From the IMG/VR virus record IMGVR_UViG_3300028592_000035, positions 1 through 42,857 of that record: a DNA stretch of 42,857 nt; one strand, 5' to 3'. This DNA comes from a virus. This document shows positions 31,452 through 38,296 of the stretch, piece by piece. Numbering within the stretch: the first letter of the stretch is position 1; each line of letters starts with the position of its first letter. The notes beneath the pieces were generated by a model. It was not told the origin of the DNA, ran no database searches, and worked only from the letters and a program-made list of their open reading frames with translations. The position numbers and the translations under genes are program-made.

Positions 31452-31727
31452 ATGTATAAGAAAAAACATACGCCGGGACCGTGGCGGGCAATTATGGAAC
31501 CAACGGAATCTGGCGCGGAATTCTGGAGCATCTATGGCGCAAATGGCGAGGCAGTCGAATACATGACCCTTCGAAACGGAGGGGAATTGGAGGCTAACGC
31601 TCGGCTAACGTCTGCCGGTCCAGAACTCCTAGAGGCGCTGAAACTGCTTCTGTCGAGTGCGCACGATTACCAGACCGGAATTGCAGAGGCTGAAGCCGCC
31701 ATCAGAAAGGCTGAAGGAAATGAGTGA
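31452..31727 (+). CDS. Ead/Ea22-like early protein (HTPGPW family)
   Basis: There are 91 residues from ATG 31452 behind GAGGAT; an in-frame reading from 31380 is also open. KKHTPGPW, then NARLTSAGPELLEALK and the end AEAAIRKAEGNE are the family marks. This is a single-frame relative of the frameshifted gene at 23711. The function of this family is unknown. The leader carries TTCCCCAGCC. Confidence 0.72.
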   Translation: MYKKKHTPGPWRAIMEPTESGAEFWSIYGANGEAVEYMTLRNGGELEANARLTSAGPELLEALKLLLSSAHDYQTGIAEAEAAIRKAEGNE

Positions 31728-31932
31728 CGATCTGATCAAAGAGGATTGGCCGCAGGACTACCGTTGGCGCCTGCTGATTGAGAACGAGGCCAAGAACATT
31801 ATCAACGCCTGTCAGGCAATCGCCGTCATTCCCAAGACTGAACACAATCGAGGGACGCTTGAGGGCTATTGGGGTGCTCTAGACGAGGCATGCCACGAAA
31901 TGAAGCTGCTGATTGAGGGAGACAGGACATGA
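31720..31932 (+). CDS. Small hypothetical protein
   Basis: There are 70 residues from ATG 31720 (AAGG site, overlapping the preceding gene by 8 bases). It is helical and acidic: IKEDWPQDYRWRLLIENEAKNIINAC, then GYWGALDEACHEMKLLIEGD. No family is recognised. It is followed by the Gp157-like gene with an ATGA overlap. Confidence 0.6.
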   Translation: MSDDLIKEDWPQDYRWRLLIENEAKNIINACQAIAVIPKTEHNRGTLEGYWGALDEACHEMKLLIEGDRT

Positions 31933-32432
31933 GCCGTATCGATTTGGACGTTCATTTCCTAGAGCAGGAAATCACCAACCTCGTCCTAGCGTACCCTGAA
32001 CTAGCCGAGGACGAAGCTCTCAAGGCTGACATGATTTCTGGTGAATTTGACGTTGAGGCTGTCATGGCTCGCGTCATCAGCCATTTGCTTGAGGCGGAGG
32101 AGGTTCTGGACGGGATCAAGCCGCGTTTCGAGGATTTGACCGAGCGTAAGAAGCGCTGGGAGCGTCGTAAGGAGTTCTGCCGTGCATTGGCTCAGCGAGT
32201 GCTAGAGGCGTCTGGACGGCCCCGTATCGAGCTTCCAGAGGCTACTGTGAGCAAGAGCGTCGGTCGGGATAGCGTTGAGATTACCGATATCAATTCCTTG
32301 CCTCAAGGCTACTATGCCTCTGAGCGTGTGGCGGACAAGAAGGCGATCAAAACGGCTCTGGATGCCGGGGCTGATATTCCGGGGGCTTCCGTCAAGAAGG
32401 GCGAACCTTCAATCACAGTGAGGACGAAGTGA
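31929..32432 (+). CDS. Gp157-like recombination-associated protein
   Basis: There are 167 residues from ATG 31929. It shows the Siphovirus Gp157 pattern: an acidic coiled coil (AVMARVISHLLEAEEVLDGI, then EDLTERKKRWERRKEFCRAL) followed by the beta part LPEATVSKSVGRDSVEI, then LPQGYYASERVADKKAIKTAL and IPGASVKKGEPSITVRTK. Gp157 proteins are found next to single-strand annealing recombinases. Here it precedes ERF by one small gene. Some relatives were described in phage resistance of Streptococcus; the molecular role is not settled. Confidence 0.78.
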   Translation: MSRIDLDVHFLEQEITNLVLAYPELAEDEALKADMISGEFDVEAVMARVISHLLEAEEVLDGIKPRFEDLTERKKRWERRKEFCRALAQRVLEASGRPRIELPEATVSKSVGRDSVEITDINSLPQGYYASERVADKKAIKTALDAGADIPGASVKKGEPSITVRTK

Positions 32433-32638
32433 GCACCGTTAACGCCACATTCCGGGCTGGAGCTTTAGTTCGTGGTCCAGTTCGTAGATATCTGGAAAAG
32501 TGCGAATTCAACGGAAAGGTCAAGGAATGGCGCGAGCTAAAAGGGTGGCTCCGAAGTGAGTTTTTGATCAAGGGCATGACCAAGCCGGAGTGGGACGCTC
32601 TTCAGGAGTGGGCTGAACAATTGGATAACGATAAATGA
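32429..32638 (+). CDS. Small hypothetical protein between Gp157 and ERF
   Basis: There are 69 residues from GTG 32429 (overlapping the preceding stop) and ATGA to ERF. Basic and aromatic segments: GPVRRYLEKCEFNGKVKEWRELKGWLRSEFL, then PEWDALQEWAEQL. The place suggests an accessory part in recombination; this is inference. Confidence 0.6.
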   Translation: MSTVNATFRAGALVRGPVRRYLEKCEFNGKVKEWRELKGWLRSEFLIKGMTKPEWDALQEWAEQLDNDK

Positions 32639-33270
32639 TCACGCACAGCGACAGCATTAAGACCATCTCCAGAGCCCTATTTACGTTTCAGGGTGCGGTT
32701 GATGGTGTCGAGAAGAACAAGGTCAATCCGGGCTTCAAGTCGCGTTATGCCAACCTAGAAGCGGTGCGCGATACCGCCGTTCCTGAGTTGCAGAAGGTTG
32801 GATTGCTCTACACTCAATCCCCCGGCGCAATCGTTGATGGCGTCATGGCTGTAACAACTATGATCATCCATGCCGAGAGCGGAGAGTGGATGAAGTTTGA
32901 GGGCGACATTGCCTTGGGGAAGCGTGATCCTCAGGGCGTTGGCTCTGCAATTACGTACATGCAGCGCTATTCGCTTATGGCTGCTCTTGGGCTTCCTCCG
33001 GTCGATGATGACGGAGAAGGTGCAATGGATCGTTCAAGGCCCGCTGACACCCCTCCCAAGCCTTCTGCAAGGCCTGTGGAGACGCCTAAGAACTTCAATG
33101 CCTACCTCACCAGCCTAACGAGCGCAAAGACGCTTGGTGATGCTCAGGCTGCGTTTGCCATCATCTGGAAATCCGATCTTTCTTCGGAGGATAAGACCAC
33201 TTTGCAAGCAGCGTATGAGGCTAAGAAGGTTCAGATCGCCACACCAAACTTTGAAGGGATGCAGCAATGA
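32635..33270 (+). CDS. erf: ERF-family single-strand annealing recombinase
   Basis: There are 211 residues from ATG 32635. The ERF core is clear: NPGFKSRYANLEAVRDTAVPELQKVGLLYTQSP, then GKRDPQGVGSAITYMQRYSLMAALGL. A Pro-rich linker and a short helical C-terminal domain follow. ERF proteins anneal complementary single strands and help circularise or recombine phage DNA. Partners in this genome are SSB (24.3 kb), Gp157-like and NinB. Confidence 0.9.
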   Translation: MITHSDSIKTISRALFTFQGAVDGVEKNKVNPGFKSRYANLEAVRDTAVPELQKVGLLYTQSPGAIVDGVMAVTTMIIHAESGEWMKFEGDIALGKRDPQGVGSAITYMQRYSLMAALGLPPVDDDGEGAMDRSRPADTPPKPSARPVETPKNFNAYLTSLTSAKTLGDAQAAFAIIWKSDLSSEDKTTLQAAYEAKKVQIATPNFEGMQQ

Positions 33271-33491
33271 CAGACATTCAGCAAAAGGCTTCTCGACTGG
33301 CAGAGTTGCAGCGGGTTCGGGTTAACGCGTTTTATGACGGACACCCTGACGATGTTGCAGCCTCTCTCGCTGTCGCCTTGAAATACATTAGCGGAACAGC
33401 ACAATACCGAACTGTTCTGAATTCTATCGCAGACGGTCTAGATGCGATGATAGCCGAGGCTAAGGATGAAATACGGGCGGTTCTAGATTGA
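33267..33491 (+). CDS. Small hypothetical protein
   Basis: There are 74 residues from ATG 33267 (ATGA overlap with erf). It is helical: QKASRLAELQRVRVNAFYDGHPDDVAASLAVALKYI, then IADGLDAMIAEAKDEI. The likely role is accessory to recombination, by position only. Confidence 0.6.
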   Translation: MTDIQQKASRLAELQRVRVNAFYDGHPDDVAASLAVALKYISGTAQYRTVLNSIADGLDAMIAEAKDEIRAVLD

Positions 33492-33883
33492 GTAGCTTTC
33501 ACCTCATAAGCGAGACCGTACGCCGAAACTGCATCTCCGCGATACTCAATGCTCCTGCAAATTGGGTTGTGACGATCAAGGAGCCGAAGCGCTCAATGGC
33601 ACAGAACGCGAGGCTTTGGGCGCTTCTGACAGATCTATCTGAGCAAGTGGATTGGTATGGGCAGAAGCTTTCGAAGGAGGACTGGAAAGACATGTGCACC
33701 GCGTCTCTTCGCAAGTCCCGCGTTGTCCCCGGCCTTGATCCAGGTAGCTTTGTGGTCACTGGCCTTCATACCTCAACAATGACCAAGGCGGAACACTCTG
33801 CCTTGACTGAACTAATCGTCGCCTTCGGCACAGAGAGGGGCGTCGTGTTTCATGATGGATGGAATGATGTGGACGCCTTTTGA
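33488..33883 (+). CDS. ninB: NinB-family recombination protein
   Basis: There are 131 residues. The start is TTG 33488, overlapping the preceding stop (TTGA); the first in-frame ATG would remove essential sequence. The NinB/lambda Orf pattern is visible: KRSMAQNARLWALLTDLSEQV, then LSKEDWKDMCTASLRK and TMTKAEHSALTELIVAFGTERGV. NinB supports recombination by acting on SSB-coated single strands. It completes a Gp157-ERF-NinB set. Confidence 0.82.
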   Translation: MSSFHLISETVRRNCISAILNAPANWVVTIKEPKRSMAQNARLWALLTDLSEQVDWYGQKLSKEDWKDMCTASLRKSRVVPGLDPGSFVVTGLHTSTMTKAEHSALTELIVAFGTERGVVFHDGWNDVDAF

Positions 33884-34112
33884 TCTAAAGCTAATCCTGC
33901 ATTTCCACTCTTGCTTGGATAAACCCGATAGCGCCAACGCCCCGATTTATCGAGAACGCGTAGATAACCTAATGAACGCAGGGCTTGTCGAGTATCGAGA
34001 GGGAATCCCGCGCACCACAGAATTAGGTGATGCATTCGTGGGGTTGCTGCTTTCCACGCCGATACCTGTGGTCAAATATGTTGATCCACGGTTCGCAGAT
34101 GCCTCGGCTTGA
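33852..34112 (+). CDS. Small possible winged-helix protein
   Basis: There are 86 residues from ATG 33852; starts at 33864 or 33867 fit the GGATGGA ribosome site as well. Segments: FDLKLILHFHSCLDKP, then YRERVDNLMNAGLVEYREGIPRTTELGDAFVGLLL. The ERVDNLMNAGLV...TTELGxAFV pattern resembles a small winged-helix fold. No named family. Confidence 0.55.
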   Translation: MMDGMMWTPFDLKLILHFHSCLDKPDSANAPIYRERVDNLMNAGLVEYREGIPRTTELGDAFVGLLLSTPIPVVKYVDPRFADASA

Positions 34113-34476
34113 GTTCTCTAAACGCACGAAACAAGAGGCGCTGAAGCGTTCTAGCGGGATTTGTGAGGCAATGGGGATTGTGTACGGTTTAGAGGCGGGA
34201 GAGCGTTGTACGACCTCCCTAGCCTACGGTGTGGAGTACGATCATTACCCCAAGTCGGCTTTGGATGAGGATAGCAATGGGCTTGATAACTGCGTTGCCT
34301 GTTGCCCGGCTCATCATAAGCATAAGACCCGCAAGTACGACATTCCCATGCACGCGAAGAACAAACGCATATTGAGGGATATGGACCCGGAAACGAGGAA
34401 GCGCAGCAAGCGACCCATCGCAAGCCGGGGATTCCCCAAACAGTCCATAGGATGGAGGAAGAGAGATGCTGAATAA
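34099..34476 (+). CDS. HNH-type endonuclease
   Basis: There are 125 residues from ATG 34099; an upstream reading begins in the neighbouring gene. The HNH-like core is VEYDHYPKSALDEDSNGLDNCVACCPAHHKHKTRKYDI, with D-H, a central Asn and the second His pair, and Cys residues that can bind zinc. The role may be host DNA cutting, packaging or homing. It sits directly before the gcrA gene, which it overlaps by 11 bases. Confidence 0.72.
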   Translation: MPRLEFSKRTKQEALKRSSGICEAMGIVYGLEAGERCTTSLAYGVEYDHYPKSALDEDSNGLDNCVACCPAHHKHKTRKYDIPMHAKNKRILRDMDPETRKRSKRPIASRGFPKQSIGWRKRDAE

Positions 34477-35035
34477 GACACTGATCGAGTGGGATGACGA
34501 CAAGGTATCGAAGCTGAAGAAGCTTTGGAAGTCAGGCGATAGCGCCGCTACGATTGCTGAAAAGCTGGGATGCGCACGAGGTCGCTTGGCTGTCATTGGG
34601 AAGGCTAAGCGCCTGAAGCTAGGACCGCACCCACACGCCATAGGAAAGTCAAAGGCCGCGCTGAACCGGCACAGAAGCAATGTTCGGAAGCTGGCAGCTA
34701 AGATGGAGGCCGATGGTTCTCTTAGCCGTTGTCAGGCTGTTGGGCCAGTACGTCATAAGAAGCCGCCACGGCCTGATATTGTCATTGAGAAAATCCAGGA
34801 GCGCCGAGCTTCGATTGATGGGCCTAGCATGCGTCCTGATTATCGGTTCCAGCGCTCTAAGGCATGGGAGGCTTTAGAGGGGAGCCAGCCGGTTAGCCTT
34901 GTGGACCTGAAGAAGGGCCAATGTTCATGGCCGGTTGGGGTAGATTCACCTTACCACTTCTGCGCCCTACCTGTCGATACGGACGGCAAATACTGTCAGA
35001 CACATCACCACCTCTCGCACCCAAAGGGAAATTGA
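34466..35035 (+). CDS. gcrA: Phage-encoded GcrA-family cell-cycle regulator
   Basis: There are 189 residues from ATG 34466 behind GGAGGAAGAG. N-terminal GcrA helix-turn-helix: IEWDDDKVSKLKKLWKSGDSAATIAEKLG, then LAVIGKAKRLKLG. The C-terminal sigma-binding region is also present: LVDLKKGQCSWPVGVDSPYHFCALPV, then GKYCQTHHH, close to the GcrA C-terminal pattern (CxWP, FC, YCxxH). In Caulobacter, GcrA binds sigma70 and activates promoters with methylated GANTC. The phage copy could redirect host RNA polymerase or recognise the host methylation state. It is somewhat longer than Caulobacter GcrA through a basic linker. Confidence 0.87.
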   Translation: MLNKTLIEWDDDKVSKLKKLWKSGDSAATIAEKLGCARGRLAVIGKAKRLKLGPHPHAIGKSKAALNRHRSNVRKLAAKMEADGSLSRCQAVGPVRHKKPPRPDIVIEKIQERRASIDGPSMRPDYRFQRSKAWEALEGSQPVSLVDLKKGQCSWPVGVDSPYHFCALPVDTDGKYCQTHHHLSHPKGN

Positions 35036-35036
35036 A

Positions 35037-35417
35037 ATGAGCGACGAACCTAGAAAGCCAGAATGGGCCACTGATGCCGTCTGGGAGGACAGTGTCGTTT
35101 CCTCAATTGACGCTATGATGGCCGGAAGCAGGCAAGAAGCCGCCGAGATCATTGCCTATGTCTCCATGCGAGCCTATGCAGCGGGAATCGAGCGAGCCGC
35201 TTCGCTGTGCGACAAGAGAGGCGATTGGGGCAAGGAAGTTTGGGATGAGTACGTTGCATCAGGAAGCAAGGGCCCTGCAACATCGTACCATGAATGGTTC
35301 TATACGATGGGGGCATTCATTCGGCGCTTTGGTAAACATTCCGAAACCGAACCCGATATAGCAGCCGCTCTCACGAAGAACCGATCTGAGATGTATTGGG
35401 ATGGAGAATCGAAATGA
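35037..35417 (+). CDS. Hypothetical protein
   Basis: There are 126 residues from ATG 35037. Segments: EWATDAVWEDSVVSSIDAMM, then YAAGIERAASLCDKRGDWGKEVW and SYHEWFYTMGAFIRRFG. AAGIERAA.LCD resembles the AAExxRxxCAxxAE segment of several small early phage proteins. The function is unknown. Confidence 0.6.
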   Translation: MSDEPRKPEWATDAVWEDSVVSSIDAMMAGSRQEAAEIIAYVSMRAYAAGIERAASLCDKRGDWGKEVWDEYVASGSKGPATSYHEWFYTMGAFIRRFGKHSETEPDIAAALTKNRSEMYWDGESK

Positions 35418-35746
35418 CCCCTCGCAAACCCCCAGAGAAAGCCACCGACGACATTACGATTGTTCCGGGTCCAGCAGTGGCCAAACAGCCAGCTCGCCAG
35501 CCATACGTGCTCCAAAGTGCTGTTGTGCTGAGTGAGCTAGATCGTCAGATGCGGGATGCACTATCCGAGATTGAGGTTGTGGAAGCCGATATCCTCTCCA
35601 TTACCGAAAGAGCCAATAGGGATATTGCAGCTATCAATGAGAGAAAGGAGCAGGAGATTACAGGGCGTATGGAACGCAAGGCTGATCTTGAGCTAACAGT
35701 GGCTATTGCTAGTGCTGGATTGGGGGCTGGGAAGGTAGGGGCTTAG
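35414..35746 (+). CDS. Hypothetical coiled-coil protein
   Basis: There are 110 residues from ATG 35414 (ATGA overlap). A disordered, Pro-rich start (PRKPPEKATDDITIVPGPAV) is followed by a long coiled coil (LDRQMRDALSEIEVVEADILS, then RANRDIAAINERKEQEITG). No family is recognised. Confidence 0.6.
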   Translation: MTPRKPPEKATDDITIVPGPAVAKQPARQPYVLQSAVVLSELDRQMRDALSEIEVVEADILSITERANRDIAAINERKEQEITGRMERKADLELTVAIASAGLGAGKVGA

Positions 35747-35755
35747 GAGTGCTTG

Positions 35756-36268
35756 ATGGCCTACAAGGTTCGAATTAGTCGGCGTTCTGCTAGTTGGATG
35801 CATCCATTACCAAACGTCCGCACACCTGAAGAACATCGGGCTATTCTCGAACGCAAGGCCACAACTATTATCGACCTCAACAGCAAGGCCGTAAAGGCCG
35901 CGCTGAAGAGAGAACGGCGCGAGAAGCGCAGAGCCCTAATGGCCGAGAAGAGGGCGGCAAAGCCACCAACCACCAAGAAGCTTACGCCTAAAGCCGTTGA
36001 GTACTACGCCTACATCGCTTCCGACCAGTGGAAAATCACCAAGGCAAAGTGGATGCAATCTGGGCAGTGTCGGGGACACTTCTGCCATGCTGCCGGGTGC
36101 GGTCAGACTACAAGCCTTCAAATGCATCACCGAACCTATAAGCGTCTTGGTCGTGAGGATATGAACGATCTGGTTCTCGTGTGCGGAGGCTGTCACCTCA
36201 AGATACATGAGCTTGCGAAATCCGGCGTTAAGCTGCGAGAGGCAACAAGGCGCGTCGTAGGATACTAA
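35756..36268 (+). CDS. HNH-type protein with basic N-terminal part
   Basis: There are 170 residues from ATG 35756 behind AGGAG. The first 95 residues are basic and helical (KAVKAALKRERREKRRALMAEKRAAK). The C-terminal part has CRGHFCHAAGCGQ, then LQMHHRTYKRLGREDMNDLVLVCGGCHLKIHEL: four zinc-type Cys, the HH of the active site, Asn and the terminal H. This is an HNH nuclease fold. The basic part may bind DNA. The role is unknown. Confidence 0.72.
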   Translation: MAYKVRISRRSASWMHPLPNVRTPEEHRAILERKATTIIDLNSKAVKAALKRERREKRRALMAEKRAAKPPTTKKLTPKAVEYYAYIASDQWKITKAKWMQSGQCRGHFCHAAGCGQTTSLQMHHRTYKRLGREDMNDLVLVCGGCHLKIHELAKSGVKLREATRRVVGY

Positions 36269-36314
36269 TCTGCACAAGGCCTCGGGTTAATTCCTGGGTC
36301 CTTCTCTTTTGTGT

Positions 36315-36343
36315 TTGCATACGAGTCGAATATGGGGTATTCT
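36315..36343 (+). promoter_or_regulatory. Predicted promoter with a GANTC (CGAGTCG) site in the spacer
   Basis: TTGCAT (36315-36320) and TATTCT (36338-36343) are 17 bases apart. The sequence CGAGTCG (36322-36328) lies inside the spacer just after the -35. It contains GAGTC, a CcrM GANTC site, and fits YGAKTCG, which I recall as the preferred GcrA site in Caulobacter. A perfect AAGGAGG and a GTG start at 36370 follow. The gap 36269-36314 holds no other feature I can see. Confidence 0.68.
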
Positions 36344-36369
36344 TTCACTACACAACCAAGGAGGGTGCC

Positions 36370-36738
36370 GTGGCGATAAAATGGCATGAAGAAGCCAGAA
36401 AGATGCGAAGTGAGGGAGGGAAGCTCTCAGACATTGCTCTTGCTCTAGGCGTATCTGCTGAGCGGGTGCGTCAGGTTTGTTTGGATGTTGTCTGTCCTGT
36501 AGACCACAAAGCGTTCTTCCGTGATCCTGAATGGAGGGCACAGCACAGTCAGAAGCCAGAGCGCAGGATGGAGCGAGAGGCGTTTATTCGAGCGCATTAC
36601 AAGAATGACCTTAGTGCGACCGAAATCGGATATCGCCTTGGCATTTCGCGAAATGCAGTTATCGGAAGTGCGCGCGATCTGGGCCTATGCACGCCTTCCA
36701 TTCCCCAGCCAAAACAAGCCACCCCTCATTTAGGGTAG
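36370..36738 (+). CDS. Regulator with two helix-turn-helix units, the second GcrA-like
   Basis: There are 122 residues from GTG 36370 (AAGGAGG site). The first unit is KLSDIALALGVSAERVRQVC, of the sigma-region-4 kind. The second is DLSATEIGYRLGISRNAVIGSARDLGL, which closely resembles the N-terminal GcrA segment (SASxIAxxLG..TRNAVIGKxHRLGL). The GcrA C-terminal part is absent. It may compete with or complement GcrA at GANTC sites. It is expressed from the promoter with the CGAGTCG element. Confidence 0.72.
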   Translation: MAIKWHEEARKMRSEGGKLSDIALALGVSAERVRQVCLDVVCPVDHKAFFRDPEWRAQHSQKPERRMEREAFIRAHYKNDLSATEIGYRLGISRNAVIGSARDLGLCTPSIPQPKQATPHLG

Positions 36739-36751
36739 AGGGAGAGAGAGT

Positions 36752-37009
36752 ATGACGGAATTAACAGAGAAGCTTCGTAGAGGGGTTCAGGAGTACGGGA
36801 ACGGGTACGCTCGAGGCTGGAACGTTTCGATGGCTGACAGCGCGATGGACGATGCCGCCGACCTTATCGATTCTCAGGAAAGGCTAATCGCAGAGATGGT
36901 GAAGTGGCTTGAGTATCTTCCAAAGCCATACCCAGATGATGCAGAGATGGTTATGGACTTAGTCAAGCGCGCTTCCCCTCCCCAGCCCTCTACCACAACA
37001 TCACAGTAG
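36752..37009 (+). CDS. Small hypothetical protein (W)
   Basis: There are 85 residues from ATG 36752 behind GGGAGAGAG. Helical: ELTEKLRRGVQEYGNGY, then DSAMDDAADLIDSQERLIAEMVKW. Its C terminus is encoded by the first copy of the 52-base repeat. The pattern LIDSQERLIAEM...L resembles other small phage proteins of unknown function. Confidence 0.6.
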   Translation: MTELTEKLRRGVQEYGNGYARGWNVSMADSAMDDAADLIDSQERLIAEMVKWLEYLPKPYPDDAEMVMDLVKRASPPQPSTTTSQ

Positions 37010-37026
37010 GAGAATGGGAATGAGTG
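36975..37026 (+). repeat. 52-base direct repeat, copy 1
   Basis: This copy covers the 3' end of gene W, the ribosome site and the first codons of gene X1. An identical copy is at 37364-37415. It marks the junction of a tandem duplication. Confidence 0.95.
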
Positions 37027-37277
37027 GCGGTGGTAAAATCATTGAACGTGAGACGATGAAACTTCCAGAAGGAGGACAAGACGTTGTGCGGTATCGGGTC
37101 ATGACAGAGTATCGACCGAACTGGTTTGATGAGACATTCGTATATGCTCTGCCACAAGAGGACGAGCCGGAACTGGGAGAGGCTATTTGGTGGGGTGGCG
37201 GAACGACCATTTATTGGGGTCCTAATGATTCCAAGCGACTCGCGAAGGTAGGGTATTCTTGGGGTGCCGACGAATGA
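37020..37277 (+). CDS. Duplicated small protein X, copy 1
   Basis: There are 85 residues from ATG 37020 (AGGAG site). The sequence includes GGGKIIERETMKL, then VVRYRVMTEYRPNWFDETFVYALPQEDEPE, then AIWWGGGTTIYWGPNDSKRLAKVGYSWG. It differs from copy 2 (37657-37914) at only about 9 of 85 residues. The fold is probably beta. No family is recognised. Confidence 0.75.
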   Translation: MSGGGKIIERETMKLPEGGQDVVRYRVMTEYRPNWFDETFVYALPQEDEPELGEAIWWGGGTTIYWGPNDSKRLAKVGYSWGADE

Positions 37278-37408
37278 CAGTCGCACACCTCAAAGCCCTT
37301 CTATCCCAAGCCCTAAGCTCGCCCAAGCTGCCGGTTGCCATGTTGGTATCAAAGTTACCGAAGCCCCTCCCCAGCCCTCTACCACAACATCACAGTAGGA
37401 GAATGGGA
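37274..37408 (+). pseudogene. Truncated copy of small gene Z, in frame with the following gene
   Basis: ATG 37274 overlaps the stop of X1 (ATGA). The start MTVAHLKALLSQAL matches Z2 at 37911 (MTVAHLLALLSQAQ), then the sequence departs and runs through the second 52-base repeat. No stop occurs, so the reading stays in frame with gene Y. It may be a relic, or make a 128-residue Z-Y fusion. Confidence 0.5.
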
Positions 37409-37415
37409 ATGAGTG
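37364..37415 (+). repeat. 52-base direct repeat, copy 2
   Basis: It is identical to 36975-37026. Here it supplies the ribosome site and start of gene Y and interrupts the relic of gene Z. Confidence 0.95.
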
Positions 37416-37660
37416 AGATGGTTGAGCGTGTTACCAACGCCATTTATGACGCAATGGACATTGCAGACAGCCTCGCGGTTCCAGAAGCCGAAAGGTATGC
37501 CCGCGCCGCAATCAAGGCCATGCGTGAAGCAACCTACCCTATGCTTTTGGAAGGTCAGGGCGTCGTCAATCTGTCCGAAGAGGTTGGAAGGTTTGAGTTT
37601 ATCTCCCGCGACGAGTGCCAAGAGATTTGGGAAACAATGATCGATGAGGCTTTGAAATGA
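37409..37660 (+). CDS. Small hypothetical protein (Y)
   Basis: There are 83 residues from ATG 37409, which carries the same AGGAG leader as X1. Helical: MVERVTNAIYDAMDIADS, then EAERYARAAIKAMREATYPML and DECQEIWETMIDEAL. The VxxAIxxA...ARAAIxAMREPT pattern is common in phage proteins of unknown role. Confidence 0.65.
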   Translation: MSEMVERVTNAIYDAMDIADSLAVPEAERYARAAIKAMREATYPMLLEGQGVVNLSEEVGRFEFISRDECQEIWETMIDEALK

Positions 37661-37914
37661 GCGGAGGCGGAAAGATCATCGAGCGGGAGGCTATGACGAT
37701 CCCGGGAAATGGACAGTCCGTTGTGCGGTATAGGGTAATGACGGAATATCGATCAAACTGGTTTGATGAGACATTCGTATACGCGTTGCCGCAAGAGGAC
37801 GAGCCGGGATTGGGTGAGGCCATTTGGTGGGGTGGCGGAACGACCATTTATTGGGGCCCCAACGATTCTAAACGCCTCGCAAAGGTAGGGTATTCTTGGG
37901 GTGCCGACGAATGA
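37657..37914 (+). CDS. Duplicated small protein X, copy 2
   Basis: There are 85 residues from ATG 37657 (ATGA overlap with Y). It is almost the same as copy 1, from GGGKIIERE to KVGYSWGADE. The differences are clustered near the middle of the first third and are mostly conservative. The duplication includes the following gene start, as in copy 1. Confidence 0.75.
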   Translation: MSGGGKIIEREAMTIPGNGQSVVRYRVMTEYRSNWFDETFVYALPQEDEPGLGEAIWWGGGTTIYWGPNDSKRLAKVGYSWGADE

Positions 37915-38039
37915 CCGTCGCACATCTCCTTGCCCTTCTATCCCAAGCCCAAAGACGCTCTAAGCCACGCACACAAGTAGAGATAACGGTATTCGGTCCA
38001 GATGATAGACGGGCCTTGATAATGAGGATGGGGAAATGA
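37911..38039 (+). CDS. Small protein Z, intact copy
   Basis: There are 42 codons from ATG 37911 with ATGA overlaps at both ends. MTVAHLLALLSQAQRRSKP, then VEITVFGPDDRRALIMRMG. This is the intact form of the gene cut short at 37274. The function is unknown. Confidence 0.6.
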   Translation: MTVAHLLALLSQAQRRSKPRTQVEITVFGPDDRRALIMRMGK

Positions 38040-38296
38040 ACGATGAGAGCATGAAGGAAATCCTGGCTCGTATCATTGGCGAAATGTACGATGGTTACGC
38101 AGACCCAGTAGACACACCAAACAACTGGGCTCGCGCTCTGCATGCCGCTGACGAGGTTCTAGAGGCCTTTATCAACCCAACCACAGCCATGATTCAGCGC
38201 GGGGCAGTTGAGGTTGAGGAAGATCACGCAAGCCCTCAGAGCAAGGCTTATGACGTATTTGGGGTTATGGTTCAGGCTGCGAAGGACGGGAAATGA
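38036..38296 (+). CDS. Small hypothetical protein
   Basis: There are 86 residues from ATG 38036 (GGGG site, ATGA overlap). It is acidic and helical (SMKEILARIIGEMYDGYADP, then WARALHAADEVLEAFINPTTAMIQRG). The pattern I-NPTxAMIxxG is familiar from small phage proteins. The role is unknown. Confidence 0.62.
   Translation: MNDESMKEILARIIGEMYDGYADPVDTPNNWARALHAADEVLEAFINPTTAMIQRGAVEVEEDHASPQSKAYDVFGVMVQAAKDGK

Noticed and set aside
33041-33060. CTCCCAAGCC inside the erf gene as a start-associated motif
   Set aside because: No start codon follows at the usual distance; it encodes the Pro-rich linker of ERF.
37235-37256. CGACTCG followed by TATTCT near the end of X1 as a second GcrA promoter
   Set aside because: It has no -35, lies in coding sequence, and the GANTC site is lost in the X2 copy although the protein is kept.
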